In this document: positions 9,146-18,427 of the stretch, piece by piece
How positions within the stretch are numbered: position 1 is the first letter of the stretch
How the letters are laid out: each line of letters begins with the position of its first letter
DNA from: an uncultured Prevotellaceae bacterium
GTDB taxonomy: Bacteria > Bacteroidota > Bacteroidia > Bacteroidales > Bacteroidaceae
Reading direction: 5' to 3'
NCBI GenBank assembly: GCA_947168045.1
Contig: CAMVKN010000008.1
Span: forward strand, 25,839-89,838
Length of the DNA: 64,000 nt
Position numbers and translations under genes: made by a program
Notes under the pieces: model-generated
Seen by the model: only the letters and a program-made list of their open reading frames with translations
Database searches by the model: none
Told to the model about the DNA's origin: nothing

Positions 9146-9530
9146 GCTGCAGAATGCCGTCTTCATCGTCGGGGCCCTACTCATGCTGGCTGGCGCGGTA
9201 CTGGCTATGGCGGCACAGGATGTGGCACCGTGGCTGTTTGCCGCCGGGGCCTTGGCTTTTACCGCCATGCAGCTGCAGCAACGCTATGAGGGCGATAACT
9301 TCACCATACAGCGTCTGCGGCGCATTATGCTCCTGAGCGACGTACTGCTGATAGCCGTGGCGGCGCTGATGTTTGCCGACAAGGGAAATCCCTTTGGGCT
9401 GGAGCACCTGACGTGGGTGAACTATGTTCACAACAACTGGGTGGTGCTGTTGCTCATAGCAGCTGTCCTACAGCTGTATACTGTCATGAGAATAGACTCA
9501 GAACTGAAGAAGGAGAAAACGAATGCATAG
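9129..9530 (+). CDS. Small four-helix membrane protein, function unknown
   Basis: 133 residues with four predicted membrane helices: about 11-30 (VFIVGALLMLAGAVLAMAA), 34-48, 68-84 (MLLSDVLLIAVAALMFA) and 104-120 (WVVLLLIAAVLQLYTVM), ending with a charged tail ELKKEKTNA. I recognise no catalytic motif. The start overlaps the end of the FtsB-like gene, and the ATG is the only suitable one. The position between ftsB-like and lipoprotein genes suggests an envelope role; this is context only. Confidence 0.75.
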   Translation: MRPLSRLQNAVFIVGALLMLAGAVLAMAAQDVAPWLFAAGALAFTAMQLQQRYEGDNFTIQRLRRIMLLSDVLLIAVAALMFADKGNPFGLEHLTWVNYVHNNWVVLLLIAAVLQLYTVMRIDSELKKEKTNA

Positions 9531-9545
9531 AATCTATTAATAACA

Positions 9546-10298
9546 ATGTCTACTAACAAAGTAATTTATGCTGTTCTGACCGTGGTCGTCATGGTCACGG
9601 CGTGTGCAGAACAGACCACTGAGTTGTATAACATTCAGGGATCGTCGTCGGTGTCGGTTCTCGACGGTAGCAAGCTCTACCTGAAGGTGCTGATGGGCGA
9701 TGAGATGAAGAACATCGACTCATGCGAGGTGGTGCACGGCGACTTCGGGTTTAGCGGACAGCTGGACTCCACCCGCCTGGCCCTGCTTGCCATTCGCGAT
9801 GGCGGCATGCCCATTGTCATTGAGAAGGGCGACATCATGGTGACCATCGACAAGACGGGCAACAAGGTCAGCGGCTCCCCAATGAACGAGAAGCTCTACG
9901 AGTATATCGACAAGCACATACAGCTGGACAACCAGCGTGGCGAGCTGGGCCACAAGGAGGCTCAGATGATTCTGAACGGGATGGACGAGCGCTCCATCAG
10001 GCAGACGCTTGCCACTGAGAACCAGCGGCTGCTGCATCAGATTGACAGCCTGGAGACGGGCTTCATCCTGGCTAATCTCGACAACGTGCTGGGTCCCTGT
10101 GCCTTTCAGATGCTCACCAACGACTATCCCTATCCGGTGCTGACCCCGCAGATAGAAGAGATTATGGGCAAGGCCACCGACCGTTTTAAGAACGACCCAT
10201 ACGTAAAAGACTACTATTCAAAGGCCCGTGAGATACTGGCACGCATGAAGGGTGAGATAGACAATGACTCCAACTCTCCGGCTGAAACAAATAAGTAA
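9546..10298 (+). CDS. DUF4369-domain lipoprotein
   Basis: 250 residues. An N-terminal signal ends in the lipobox VTAC (Cys20), so it should be a lipoprotein. The region about 28-115 (GSKLYLKVLMGDEMKNIDSCEVVHGDFGFSG, in short segments) has the beta-rich pattern of DUF4369, the N-terminal module of many Bacteroidota thioredoxin-like lipoproteins. Here no C-terminal thioredoxin fold or CxxC motif follows; instead there is a helical region with many charged residues. The role is unknown. It is 15 bp after the previous gene and 8 bp before pyrC. Confidence 0.8.
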   Translation: MSTNKVIYAVLTVVVMVTACAEQTTELYNIQGSSSVSVLDGSKLYLKVLMGDEMKNIDSCEVVHGDFGFSGQLDSTRLALLAIRDGGMPIVIEKGDIMVTIDKTGNKVSGSPMNEKLYEYIDKHIQLDNQRGELGHKEAQMILNGMDERSIRQTLATENQRLLHQIDSLETGFILANLDNVLGPCAFQMLTNDYPYPVLTPQIEEIMGKATDRFKNDPYVKDYYSKAREILARMKGEIDNDSNSPAETNK

Positions 10299-10306
10299 GT
10301 TTTGCA

Positions 10307-11632
10307 ATGAGACAAATTTTGAGCAATGGCACCATAGTCAACGAAGGCAAGTCCTTCGTTGGCTCTGTTATTATAGATGGGGAACATATAGCCGAGGTTA
10401 CCAATGCACCCATTGAACCATTACCCGGCGACCAGATTACCGATGTCAGCGGCTGCTTTGTGCTGCCAGGCATCATTGACAGCCACGTCCACTTCCGTGA
10501 GCCGGGGCTTACCGACAAGGCTGACATGGACACCGAGAGCCAGGCGGCAGCAGCGGGAGGCGTGACCACTTTCTTCGACATGCCCAACACCGTGCCGCAG
10601 ACCACCACGCTGGAGGCCCTGGACGAGAAGTTTGAACTGGCAGCGCGGAAGAGCCACGTAAACTACAGCTTCTTCTTCGGTGCCACCAATGACAACGCAG
10701 ACCTGTTCCCACGGCTCGATGTCCATCACATTCCCGGCATCAAGCTCTTCATGGGCAGTTCGACGGGCAATATGCTCGTTGATGGCGATGAAGCTCTGGA
10801 GCGTATCTTTGCTGAGGCACCGCTACCCCTGATGGCACATTGCGAGGATACAGCCATCATCAATCGTAACATGAAAGCCATGCAGCAGCAGTATGGTGAA
10901 GACCCAGAGGTGTGGGCTCATCAGCTGATACGCAGTGAGGAAGCATGCCTGACGTCCACCCTTAAAGCCATCAGTCTGGCCATCATGCACGAGACCAGGC
11001 TGCACATCGCACATATCAGTACACAAGCCGAACTGGAGATGATTCCAGCTAACTGCCTCCATGTCATCACTGCCGAGGCCACCGTGGGGCACTTGCTCTT
11101 CTCCACCGTCGACTACCAACGGCTTGGCACCCGCATCAAGGTCAACCCCTCCATCAAGAGCGTCATAGACCAGGAGGCCCTGCGACAGGGTCTGACCGAT
11201 GGGCGAATCAGCACCATAGCTACAGATCACGCTCCACACCTTTTGACGCAGAAGAGTGGTGGCAGCCTACGCGCTGCCAGTGGCATGCCATCGATACAGT
11301 TTGCACTGCCCGCCATGCTGGGCCTGGTCAGTGAAGGGGTGCTGACCATTGAGCGTATGGTGGAGCTGATGGCCCATAACCCAGCAATAATCTTCGACGT
11401 CAGGAACAGGGGATTCCTTCGCCCCGGCTATCAGGCCGACATTACCGTGGTAAGGCCTAACAGCCCGTGGACGCTCAACGCCAGTGACATACGGAGCAAG
11501 TGCGGATGGAGCCCCTTTGAAGGACATGAGTTCAACTGGCGCGTAGAGAAGACGCTGTGTAACGGACATATTGTATTCGATGAGGGTAGAGTAGACTCTT
11601 CCTATATCGGACAACCTGTTTCATTCAGATAG
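10307..11632 (+). CDS. pyrC: Dihydroorotase (pyrimidine biosynthesis)
   Basis: 441 residues of the amidohydrolase superfamily. Metal ligands are visible in DSHVHFREPG (H60, H62), the probable carboxylated lysine in GIKLFMGSSTGNM, LMAHCEDT, LHIAHIST and the catalytic aspartate in TDHAPH. The length and the FREPG motif indicate the longer class I type. It cyclises carbamoyl aspartate to dihydroorotate in the cytoplasm. It belongs to the compact dnaX-plsC gene run. An allantoinase or hydantoinase is possible in this superfamily but less likely in this lineage. Confidence 0.92.
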   Translation: MRQILSNGTIVNEGKSFVGSVIIDGEHIAEVTNAPIEPLPGDQITDVSGCFVLPGIIDSHVHFREPGLTDKADMDTESQAAAAGGVTTFFDMPNTVPQTTTLEALDEKFELAARKSHVNYSFFFGATNDNADLFPRLDVHHIPGIKLFMGSSTGNMLVDGDEALERIFAEAPLPLMAHCEDTAIINRNMKAMQQQYGEDPEVWAHQLIRSEEACLTSTLKAISLAIMHETRLHIAHISTQAELEMIPANCLHVITAEATVGHLLFSTVDYQRLGTRIKVNPSIKSVIDQEALRQGLTDGRISTIATDHAPHLLTQKSGGSLRAASGMPSIQFALPAMLGLVSEGVLTIERMVELMAHNPAIIFDVRNRGFLRPGYQADITVVRPNSPWTLNASDIRSKCGWSPFEGHEFNWRVEKTLCNGHIVFDEGRVDSSYIGQPVSFR

Positions 11633-11647
11633 TCAGATTGTTATAAT

Positions 11648-12643
11648 ATGCTTTCCATACGATTACTTTTAAAGGTCCTGTACCAGCCTGAAGTTTACGT
11701 CTACATAGGGTGGGGGGTGTTGACCATCCTGTCGCTCATCCTTCTTTTCACTTGGAAGCGTTTCCGCAAGCGGTGGCTGCGCTGGACGCTACTCATTCCG
11801 CTGCTGCTGTGCTGGAAAGTGTTTCTTTGGGGAACCTACGTGGGATTCCAGAAACTGGAGGTTGTCCATGTGGAATATGCCAGCCATGACTTGCCTGAGT
11901 CATTCGACGGCTACAAGATTGTACAGTTCAGCGATGTTCATGTTGGTTCTTATACCGGTTGGCGCCGCAGCATCCTTCAGCGCGCCATTGACAGCATCAA
12001 CGCCCAGCATCCAGACCTTGTGGTGTTCACTGGCGACCTCCAGAACAAAGAGGCATCTGAGATTATTGCCTGCCAGGATATTCTGAGCCAGGTAAAGGCA
12101 CCCGACGGCGTTATCTCAGTCTTGGGCAACCACGACTACCCCATGTATCTGGACACGGCGGCGCTTGGCAGCTTTGGGTGTTACCAGTGTCTGGGACGAA
12201 CCGTTGAGGCCGAGCGAGCATTGGGGTGGAAGGTGCTGATGAATGGTCACATCACCATTCAGCGTGACTCCGCCCACATCATCATAGCAGGCATGGAGAA
12301 CGACGGCGAAGGACGCTTTCCACGCAAAGGCAACATCAGGAATGCCCTTCGTGGCGTCAGCCGCGACGAGTTCGTTGTCATGCTCGAGCACGACCCCACG
12401 TCATGGAAACGCCTCATCCTGCCACACAGCCACGCCCAGCTGACGCTCAGCGGCCACACCCATGGTGGACAGTTATCGCTGTTTGGTTTCTCGCCGGCCA
12501 CCTTCCTCTACAACGAGGTTTATGGCCTATACCGCGCTGGCGACCGAGCCCTGTACGTAACGAAGGGTCTCGGTGGCGTCATACCCATGCGCTATGGAGC
12601 CACCGGCGAGATTGTGACCATCACGCTTCGTAGAAAACCTTAA
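11648..12643 (+). CDS. Membrane-anchored metallophosphoesterase
   Basis: 331 residues. Two N-terminal hydrophobic segments (about 16-35 and 45-65) anchor a calcineurin-like phosphoesterase domain. The metal-binding blocks are FSDVHVGS (about 96), VFTGDLQN (about 128), LGNHDYP (about 160) and LSGHTHGGQ (about 270). This architecture resembles YaeI/UDP-sugar and lipid phosphoesterases; the substrate cannot be read. Its neighbour PlsC 16 bp downstream suggests a link with phospholipid metabolism, by context only. Confidence 0.88.
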   Translation: MLSIRLLLKVLYQPEVYVYIGWGVLTILSLILLFTWKRFRKRWLRWTLLIPLLLCWKVFLWGTYVGFQKLEVVHVEYASHDLPESFDGYKIVQFSDVHVGSYTGWRRSILQRAIDSINAQHPDLVVFTGDLQNKEASEIIACQDILSQVKAPDGVISVLGNHDYPMYLDTAALGSFGCYQCLGRTVEAERALGWKVLMNGHITIQRDSAHIIIAGMENDGEGRFPRKGNIRNALRGVSRDEFVVMLEHDPTSWKRLILPHSHAQLTLSGHTHGGQLSLFGFSPATFLYNEVYGLYRAGDRALYVTKGLGGVIPMRYGATGEIVTITLRRKP

Positions 12644-12659
12644 ATCAAAGAGAAGAACA

Positions 12660-13385
12660 ATGAAATACCTTTACCGCATCTATCAGTTGCTGATAGCCCT
12701 GCCCCTGGGACTGCTTGCCACCATCATCACCGCGCTTGTCGTCGTCATAGGCTGTTCCTTGGGAGGGGGGCATTTCTGGGGCTATTATCCTGGACGTCTA
12801 TGGTCGCGTGTCATTCTGTGGCTACTGCTCATACCCGTGAAGGTGGAGGGCCACGCCCAGCTGGAAAAGAATCAGTCATACGTCTTCGTTGCCAACCACC
12901 AGGGAGCCTTTGACATCTTTCTTATCTATGGCTATCTGGGGCGCAACTTCAAGTGGATGATGAAGCAGTCGCTGCGCAAGCTTCCGTTCGTGGGCTGGGC
13001 CTGCGAGAAGTCAAAGCAGATTTTCGTCGACAAGAGTGGCCCCAGTCGCATCAAGAAGACATACGAGGATGCCCGGCGGACGCTCCAGAACGGCACCAGC
13101 GTGACCGTCTTTCCCGAGGGAGCCCGAACTTTCACTGGCAAGATGGGCAACTTCAAGAAGGGCGCCTTTGCACTGGCTGACGAGCTGCAGCTGCCTGTGG
13201 TGCCGATGACTATCAATGGCTCCTTCCATATCATGCCCCGCATGCGTGATGGTCATTTCGTCAACTGGCACCGCCTGCGCCTGACGATTCATCAGCCCGT
13301 CTATCCCGTGGGACAGGGGCCTGACAACGTGCAGGCCACGATGCAACAGGCATACGATGCCATACAGTCGGCACTGGACGCATAG
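12660..13385 (+). CDS. plsC: 1-acyl-sn-glycerol-3-phosphate acyltransferase
   Basis: 241 residues. An N-terminal membrane segment (about 9-32) is followed by the acyltransferase signature NHQGAFD (His80, Asp85) and the substrate-binding FPEGAR motif (about 155). It transfers an acyl chain to lysophosphatidic acid at the inner membrane, producing phosphatidic acid for phospholipid synthesis. It is the last gene of the run from dnaX. The stop codon lies in the loop of a strong terminator, and a new promoter for nuo follows. Confidence 0.9.
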   Translation: MKYLYRIYQLLIALPLGLLATIITALVVVIGCSLGGGHFWGYYPGRLWSRVILWLLLIPVKVEGHAQLEKNQSYVFVANHQGAFDIFLIYGYLGRNFKWMMKQSLRKLPFVGWACEKSKQIFVDKSGPSRIKKTYEDARRTLQNGTSVTVFPEGARTFTGKMGNFKKGAFALADELQLPVVPMTINGSFHIMPRMRDGHFVNWHRLRLTIHQPVYPVGQGPDNVQATMQQAYDAIQSALDA

Positions 13386-13405
13386 CGATTCCAGTGCCGT
13401 TTTTA
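13369..13405 (+). terminator. Terminator overlapping the end of plsC
   Basis: CGGCACTGGA (13369-13378) pairs perfectly with TCCAGTGCCG (13390-13399), followed by TTTTTAT. The plsC stop codon is in the loop. Confidence 0.85.
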
Positions 13406-13481
13406 TACTTGTTTTTCCTTCTTTTTTGCCCTTAGGCACGAAGTTTTTCTAAAATGTGTCGTTTGTTTGCAATAATCTTTG

Positions 13482-13489
13482 TACCTTTG
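13482..13489 (+). promoter_or_regulatory. Promoter -7 element of the nuo operon
   Basis: TACCTTTG followed by CA, 41 bp upstream of the nuoA ATG. TTTG at 13462 lies only 16 bp upstream, so the -33 box is uncertain. Confidence 0.6.
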
Positions 13490-13530
13490 CAGGCAGATTT
13501 CAAAAAAATTGTTATAACATTAGTTTTTTT

Positions 13531-13881
13531 ATGAATTTCACTTTGTTAGTTACCGTCATTACGACGGGAATTACACTGGTGGCGGCAGCTTACATCATTG
13601 CTAAGCTTATTGGTCCGCGCTCGTATGCAAAGGTGAAAGGCGAGCCTTATGAGAGTGGCATCCCCACGCGTGGCTCGAGCTGGATTCCTATTCATGTGGG
13701 CTACTACCTGTTCGCCATCTTGTTCCTCATGTTTGATGTAGAAACGGTGTTTCTATATCCATGGGCTGTAGTGGTGAAGCAGTTCGGTGCAGCAGCATTG
13801 CTGAGCATCGGATTCTTCCTGTTGGTATTAGTATTTGGCTTGGCATACGCCTGGCGGAAAGGAGCATTGGAATGGAAGTAA
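13531..13881 (+). CDS. nuoA: NADH-quinone oxidoreductase subunit A
   Basis: 116 residues with three membrane helices; the motif YESGIP near residue 41 and FLMFDVETVFLYPW in the second helix are diagnostic of NuoA/ND3. The track starts at 13456, but that extension crosses the promoter; ATG 13531 (MNFTLLV) gives the normal length. It forms part of the membrane arm near the quinone site. The last codons overlap nuoB by 10 bp. Confidence 0.94.
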   Translation: MNFTLLVTVITTGITLVAAAYIIAKLIGPRSYAKVKGEPYESGIPTRGSSWIPIHVGYYLFAILFLMFDVETVFLYPWAVVVKQFGAAALLSIGFFLLVLVFGLAYAWRKGALEWK

Positions 13882-14585
13882 AGAAGCCAAAAATCAAGTC
13901 TATTCCCTACGAGGAATGGAAGGATAACGAGTCGCTGGAGAAGATTATCGATGAGCTGCACGAGGGTGGCGTGAACATCATCACCGGTTCGTTGGATCGC
14001 CTCATCAACTGGGGGCGCAGCAACTCGCTGTGGTCGCTTACCTTTGCCACCAGCTGCTGCGGCATCGAGTTCATGGCCTGTGGCTGTGCACGCTACGACT
14101 TCGCACGCTTTGGCTTTGAGGTGACTCGTAACTCTCCCCGCCAGGCTGACCTCATCATGTGCGCCGGTACGATAACCCACAAGATGGCTCCTGCCCTGAA
14201 GCGTCTCTACGACCAGATGGCCGAACCGAAGTACGTCGTTGCCGTGGGCGGTTGCGCCATCAGCGGCGGCCCCTTCAAGTCGAGCTACCATGTCGTGAAA
14301 GGCATTGAGGAAATAGTGCCCGTCGATGTATTCATCCCCGGCTGTCCGCCGCGTCCTGAGGCCATTCTCTATGGCATGATGCAGCTGCAGCGCAAGGTGA
14401 AGATTGAGAAGTTCCTTGGTGGTGCCAACCACAAGCAGACGGCAGAAGAGAGAGAGCTGGGTGTCTCGAATGAGGAGCTGACGTTCCGCAACCAGCTGGG
14501 CGACCATCGCCGTGAGCCCATTGTGGTGACTGAGGTACCCAAGGAGTTTGTTGAAGAATTAAAGAAAGAGGAGGCCGCCGTATGA
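13872..14585 (+). CDS. nuoB: NADH-quinone oxidoreductase subunit B
   Basis: 237 residues from ATG 13872 (MEVKKPKIKS); the track start at 13761 lies inside nuoA in another frame and is wrong. It carries the N2 iron-sulfur cluster ligands: SCCGIEF (Cys62-Cys63), the cysteine in AVGGCAISGG and PGCPPRPE. N2 is the last cluster that passes electrons to quinone. It overlaps nuoA by 10 bp and nuoCD by ATGA, so the three are translated together. Confidence 0.95.
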   Translation: MEVKKPKIKSIPYEEWKDNESLEKIIDELHEGGVNIITGSLDRLINWGRSNSLWSLTFATSCCGIEFMACGCARYDFARFGFEVTRNSPRQADLIMCAGTITHKMAPALKRLYDQMAEPKYVVAVGGCAISGGPFKSSYHVVKGIEEIVPVDVFIPGCPPRPEAILYGMMQLQRKVKIEKFLGGANHKQTAEERELGVSNEELTFRNQLGDHRREPIVVTEVPKEFVEELKKEEAAV

Positions 14586-16195
14586 AGTTAGAGTTCTTAT
14601 CATTCGATTTTGAGAAGTTCGCAAAGGAAATGCAGAACTTGAAGGAGAAGAAAGGCTTCGACTACCTGATTACCATCGTCGGCGAAGACTTCGGTGGCGA
14701 GGAGGGCCTCGGATGCATCTATATCCTGGAGAACACGAAGACGCATGAGCGCTGCTCGGTGAAGATGCTGGCCAAGACACAGGTGTGTGGCGACGGCATG
14801 TCGAGCAACGGCACCGGCGACACCGACGGGCAGCTCATCCCCTACCTTCCCACCGTATCACACCTCTGGCGCGTGGCTGACCTGCTGGAGCGCGAGGTCT
14901 ACGACTTCTATGGCATCGTGTTCCTCGGCCATCCTGACATGCGCCGTCTCTTCCTGCGCAGCGACTTCAAGGGCTATCCCTTCCGCAAGGACTGGAAGTT
15001 CGACGACAGCTACACCCTGGAGGACGATGACGAGCCCAACTACGGTTTGGAGTATTTCATCGACAAGGATGGTAACCTGCAGTCAAAGCAGAACACCCTG
15101 TTCAACAACGACGACTATGTCATCAACATCGGCCCGCAGCATCCTGCCACCCATGGTGTGCTACGCCTGCAGACCGTGCTCGAGGGCGAGGTAGTCAAGA
15201 AAATCTATCCTCACTTCGGATATATCCACCGCGGTATTGAGAAGATGTGGGAGAGCATGACCTATCCCCAAACTCTTGCTTTAACCGACCGTCTTAACTA
15301 TCTGGGAGCCATGCAGCACCGCCATGCCTTGGTGGGTGTCATTGAGGAGGCCATGGGCGTTGAGCTGACCGACCGAATCAAGTACATCCGCACCATCATG
15401 GACGAGTTGCAGCGTCTCGACTCGCACCTACTGTTCACCTCGTGTGTGGCACAGGACCTGGGAGCCTTGACAGCATTCCTCTATGGCATGCGCGACCGTG
15501 AGCATGTGCTGAACGTGATGGAAGAGACCACTGGTGGCCGTCTGATTCAGAACTATTATAGAATAGGTGGACTACAGGACGACATCGACCCGAACTTCGT
15601 GAAGAACGTGAAGGACCTGGTGAAGTACCTGCGTCCGATGATTCAGGAGTACATGGATGTGTTTGGCGACAATATCATCACCCACAACCGTTTGGAGAAC
15701 TGCGGTCCGATGAGTCTTGACGACTGCATCAGCTATGCCGTGACCGGTCCTGCCGGACGTGCTTCGGGCTGGAAGAACGACGTGCGCAAGAACCATCCCT
15801 ACGACATGTATGACAAGGTGGAGTGGGAGCAGTGCACGCTGGACAGCTGCGACTCCATGGGCCGCTATCTCGTGCACATCAATGAGATGTACCAGAGCTT
15901 GAACATCATCGAGCAACTCATCGACAACATTCCCGAGGGTGACTTCTACGTCAAGCAGAAGCCCATCATCAAGGTGCCCGAGGGACAGTGGTACTATGCT
16001 GTTGAGGGCGTGGCCGGTGAGTTTGGCGTCTATCTCGACTCGCGTGGCGACAAGAGTCCCTATCGCATGAAGATGCGTCCCATGGGTCTCTCGCTCGTTG
16101 GCGCCTTCGACCCCATGCTGCGCGGCCAGAAGATAGCCGACCTCATTGCCACCTGCGCCGCCATCGACGTGGTGATACCCGATATTGACAGGTGA
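14582..16195 (+). CDS. nuoCD: NADH-quinone oxidoreductase fused subunits C and D
   Basis: 537 residues. Residues about 1-150 are NuoC-like (REVYDFYGIVFLGHPDMRRL), and from about 178 the NuoD part begins (GPQHPATHGVLRLQTVLEGE, with HFGYIHRGIEKMWE) and ends with the expected DVVIPDIDR. NuoD is the hydrogenase-like subunit that with NuoB forms the quinone site. C-D fusion is common in Bacteroidota and gammaproteobacteria. The ATG overlaps the nuoB stop as ATGA. Confidence 0.94.
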   Translation: MKLEFLSFDFEKFAKEMQNLKEKKGFDYLITIVGEDFGGEEGLGCIYILENTKTHERCSVKMLAKTQVCGDGMSSNGTGDTDGQLIPYLPTVSHLWRVADLLEREVYDFYGIVFLGHPDMRRLFLRSDFKGYPFRKDWKFDDSYTLEDDDEPNYGLEYFIDKDGNLQSKQNTLFNNDDYVINIGPQHPATHGVLRLQTVLEGEVVKKIYPHFGYIHRGIEKMWESMTYPQTLALTDRLNYLGAMQHRHALVGVIEEAMGVELTDRIKYIRTIMDELQRLDSHLLFTSCVAQDLGALTAFLYGMRDREHVLNVMEETTGGRLIQNYYRIGGLQDDIDPNFVKNVKDLVKYLRPMIQEYMDVFGDNIITHNRLENCGPMSLDDCISYAVTGPAGRASGWKNDVRKNHPYDMYDKVEWEQCTLDSCDSMGRYLVHINEMYQSLNIIEQLIDNIPEGDFYVKQKPIIKVPEGQWYYAVEGVAGEFGVYLDSRGDKSPYRMKMRPMGLSLVGAFDPMLRGQKIADLIATCAAIDVVIPDIDR

Positions 16196-16202
16196 TTTGA
16201 GC

Positions 16203-16244
16203 AATCTCAAATCTCAAAACTCAAATCTCAAATCTTAAATCAAG
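16203..16244 (+). repeat. Heptamer tandem repeat (AATCTCA) before nuoH
   Basis: Consecutive 7-bp units AATCTCA, AATCTCA, AAACTCA, AATCTCA, AATCTTA, AATCAAG end just before GAAAG and the nuoH ATG. The same word and the same AATCAAGAAA(A)G ending recur before the biotin carrier gene at 56779. Confidence 0.8.
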
Positions 16245-16248
16245 AAAG

Positions 16249-17334
16249 ATGTTCGATTTTAGTATAGTAACAACATGGTTTGACCAACTGTTGCGGGTGA
16301 CGATAGGTTGCCCCGACTGGTTGGCAATTACGATTGAGTGCGTCATCATCGGCGCCGTGGTGCTGACGGCCTACGCACTGATAGCCTGCCTGATGATTTT
16401 CATGGAGCGTAAGGTCTGCGCCTACTTCCAGTGCCGTCTGGGCCCGATGCGCGTTGGTCCATGGGGCACGCTGCAAATCTTTGCTGATGTGTTCAAGATG
16501 CTCATCAAGGAGATTTTCTTCGTTGACAAGGCTGACAAGCTGCTCTATGCCCTCGCTCCCGTTCTGGTCATTGTGGCATCGGTAGGTACGTTCTGTTTCC
16601 TGCCCTGGAACAATGGCATGGGCATCCTCGACTTCAACGTGGGACTGTTCCTCATCACCGCTATCTCAAGCATCGGTGTGGTGGGCATTTTCCTCGCTGG
16701 CTGGGCCTCAAACAACAAGTATTCCGTTGTCAGTGCCATGCGTGGCGCCGTGCAGATGATTTCGTATGAGATGTCGCTCTGCCTCTGCCTCATCAGCGCT
16801 GTCGTCCTGACGGGAACGATGCAGGTCAGCGGCATTGTAGAGTATCAGACTGGTCCCTGGAACTGGCTCATCATCAAGGGACACATCCCTGCCATCATCG
16901 CTTTTGTGACATTCCTCATTGCCGGTAACGCCGAGGCCAACCGTGGCCCCTTCGACATGGCTGAGGCTGAGAGCGAGCTGACCGCCGGCCACCACACTGA
17001 GTACAGTGGCATGGGCTTCGGCTTCTTCTACCTGGCTGAGTTCCTCAACCTGTTCATCATCGCTGGCATCGCCACAATGGTGTTCCTCGGTGGCTGGGCT
17101 CCTGTCAATATCGGTATTGATGGCTTCGACACCGTGATGAACTACATCCCAGGCATCGTCTGGTTCTTCGGAAAGACGCTTGGCGTGGTCTGGCTGCTGA
17201 TGTGGGTCAAGTGGACGTTCCCCCGTCTGCGTATCGACCAGATACTGAAGTTGGAATGGAAGTACCTGATGCCCCTGGCACTCATCAACCTCGTGCTGAT
17301 GACGGTGGTTGTGGCCATGGGATGGTATCTTTAA
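16249..17334 (+). CDS. nuoH: NADH-quinone oxidoreductase subunit H
   Basis: 361 residues, about eight membrane helices. ERKVCAYFQCRLGPMRVGPWG and NRGPFDMAEAESELTAGHHTEYSG are the family signatures lining the quinone channel. NuoH joins the peripheral arm to the proton-pumping arm. The 53-bp spacer from nuoCD contains only the heptamer repeat. Confidence 0.95.
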   Translation: MFDFSIVTTWFDQLLRVTIGCPDWLAITIECVIIGAVVLTAYALIACLMIFMERKVCAYFQCRLGPMRVGPWGTLQIFADVFKMLIKEIFFVDKADKLLYALAPVLVIVASVGTFCFLPWNNGMGILDFNVGLFLITAISSIGVVGIFLAGWASNNKYSVVSAMRGAVQMISYEMSLCLCLISAVVLTGTMQVSGIVEYQTGPWNWLIIKGHIPAIIAFVTFLIAGNAEANRGPFDMAEAESELTAGHHTEYSGMGFGFFYLAEFLNLFIIAGIATMVFLGGWAPVNIGIDGFDTVMNYIPGIVWFFGKTLGVVWLLMWVKWTFPRLRIDQILKLEWKYLMPLALINLVLMTVVVAMGWYL

Positions 17335-17356
17335 TCCTATAAAATCATAAAAAGAA

Positions 17357-17902
17357 ATGGAAAAAGAACAATCATATTTTTCTGAGTTAGGGCACGGCGT
17401 GAAGACGCTGGCTACTGGCATGAAGACCACCTGGAAGGAATACTTCAAGGACTTCTTCACCAACAAGTCGACGGAGCAGTACCCTGAGAACCGCAAGACC
17501 ACGCTTCACGTGTCAAAGCGTCATCGTGGACGCTTGGTCTTCAAGCGCGACGAGAATGGTGCCTACAAGTGCACGGCCTGCACCCTGTGTGAGAAGGCTT
17601 GCCCCAACGGCACTATCAAGATTACGGCACACATGCAGGAAGACCCCGAGACGGGCAAGAAGAAGAAGGTGCTGGACGACTATCAGTACGACCTGGGCGA
17701 CTGCATGTTCTGCCAGCTTTGCACCAACGCCTGCAACTTCGATGCCATCGAGTTCACCAACGACTTCGAGAACGCTGTCTTCGACCGCGGCCGTCTGGTG
17801 CTGCATCTCGACAAGGAGCAGTACCAGGGTGGCTCGCTGCCCAACCTCATCGACGGTGGCGCTGAGTGGAAAGCCGGAACGTTTAACACTAAAACAAAGT
17901 AA
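17357..17902 (+). CDS. nuoI: NADH-quinone oxidoreductase subunit I (two 4Fe-4S clusters)
   Basis: 181 residues. Two ferredoxin-type motifs are visible: CTACTLCEKACP and CMFCQLCTNACN, the ligands of clusters N6a and N6b. The N-terminal part (about 1-50) is a longer amphipathic region, and the C-terminus extends past the second cluster. Because nuoE, nuoF and nuoG are not in the operon, NuoI is the likely entry point for electrons from ferredoxin or another partner; that is inference from similar complexes. Confidence 0.93.
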   Translation: MEKEQSYFSELGHGVKTLATGMKTTWKEYFKDFFTNKSTEQYPENRKTTLHVSKRHRGRLVFKRDENGAYKCTACTLCEKACPNGTIKITAHMQEDPETGKKKKVLDDYQYDLGDCMFCQLCTNACNFDAIEFTNDFENAVFDRGRLVLHLDKEQYQGGSLPNLIDGGAEWKAGTFNTKTK

Positions 17903-17905
17903 GCG

Positions 17906-18427
17906 ATGGGTAATACAATTATGTTTATCATACTCGCGCTCATCATCGTCGGCTCAGCCCTGTTGTGTGTGATGACGACGCGAATCATGCGAGCCGCAAC
18001 ATTCATGTTGTTCGTGCTCTTCGGTGTGGCAGGCATCTATTTCCTGCTTGACTACACCTTCCTTGGTGCTGCCCAGATAGCCATCTATGCCGGTGGCGTG
18101 ACGATGATTTATGTCTTCGCCATCCAGCTGGTCAGCAAACGCACCCTGCAGGGACTGATTGAGCACGTGAAGTGCAGCCGTCTCATTGGCGGCGGACTGG
18201 CAGCCCTGGCCGGACTTGCCGTGGTTACTCTCATCATCCTCAAGGCCGGCTTTGTCATGGACCAGAGCGTGGCCGACGTCGAGGTGCCCATGAATGAGAT
18301 TGGTACTGCCCTCGTAGGCAGTGAGAAGTATCAGTATGTGCTGCCCTTCGAGTTCATCTCGCTGTTCCTGCTGGCATGCATCATCGGTGGCCTCGTAGTG
18401 GCCAGAAAGGAGGAGAAGGACGCATGA
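17906..18427 (+). CDS. nuoJ: NADH-quinone oxidoreductase subunit J
   Basis: 173 residues with five membrane helices. The middle region FLGAAQIAIYAGGVTMIYVFAIQL is the family signature. It begins 3 bp after nuoI and overlaps nuoK by ATGA. NuoJ belongs to the membrane arm and takes part in proton coupling. Confidence 0.93.
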   Translation: MGNTIMFIILALIIVGSALLCVMTTRIMRAATFMLFVLFGVAGIYFLLDYTFLGAAQIAIYAGGVTMIYVFAIQLVSKRTLQGLIEHVKCSRLIGGGLAALAGLAVVTLIILKAGFVMDQSVADVEVPMNEIGTALVGSEKYQYVLPFEFISLFLLACIIGGLVVARKEEKDA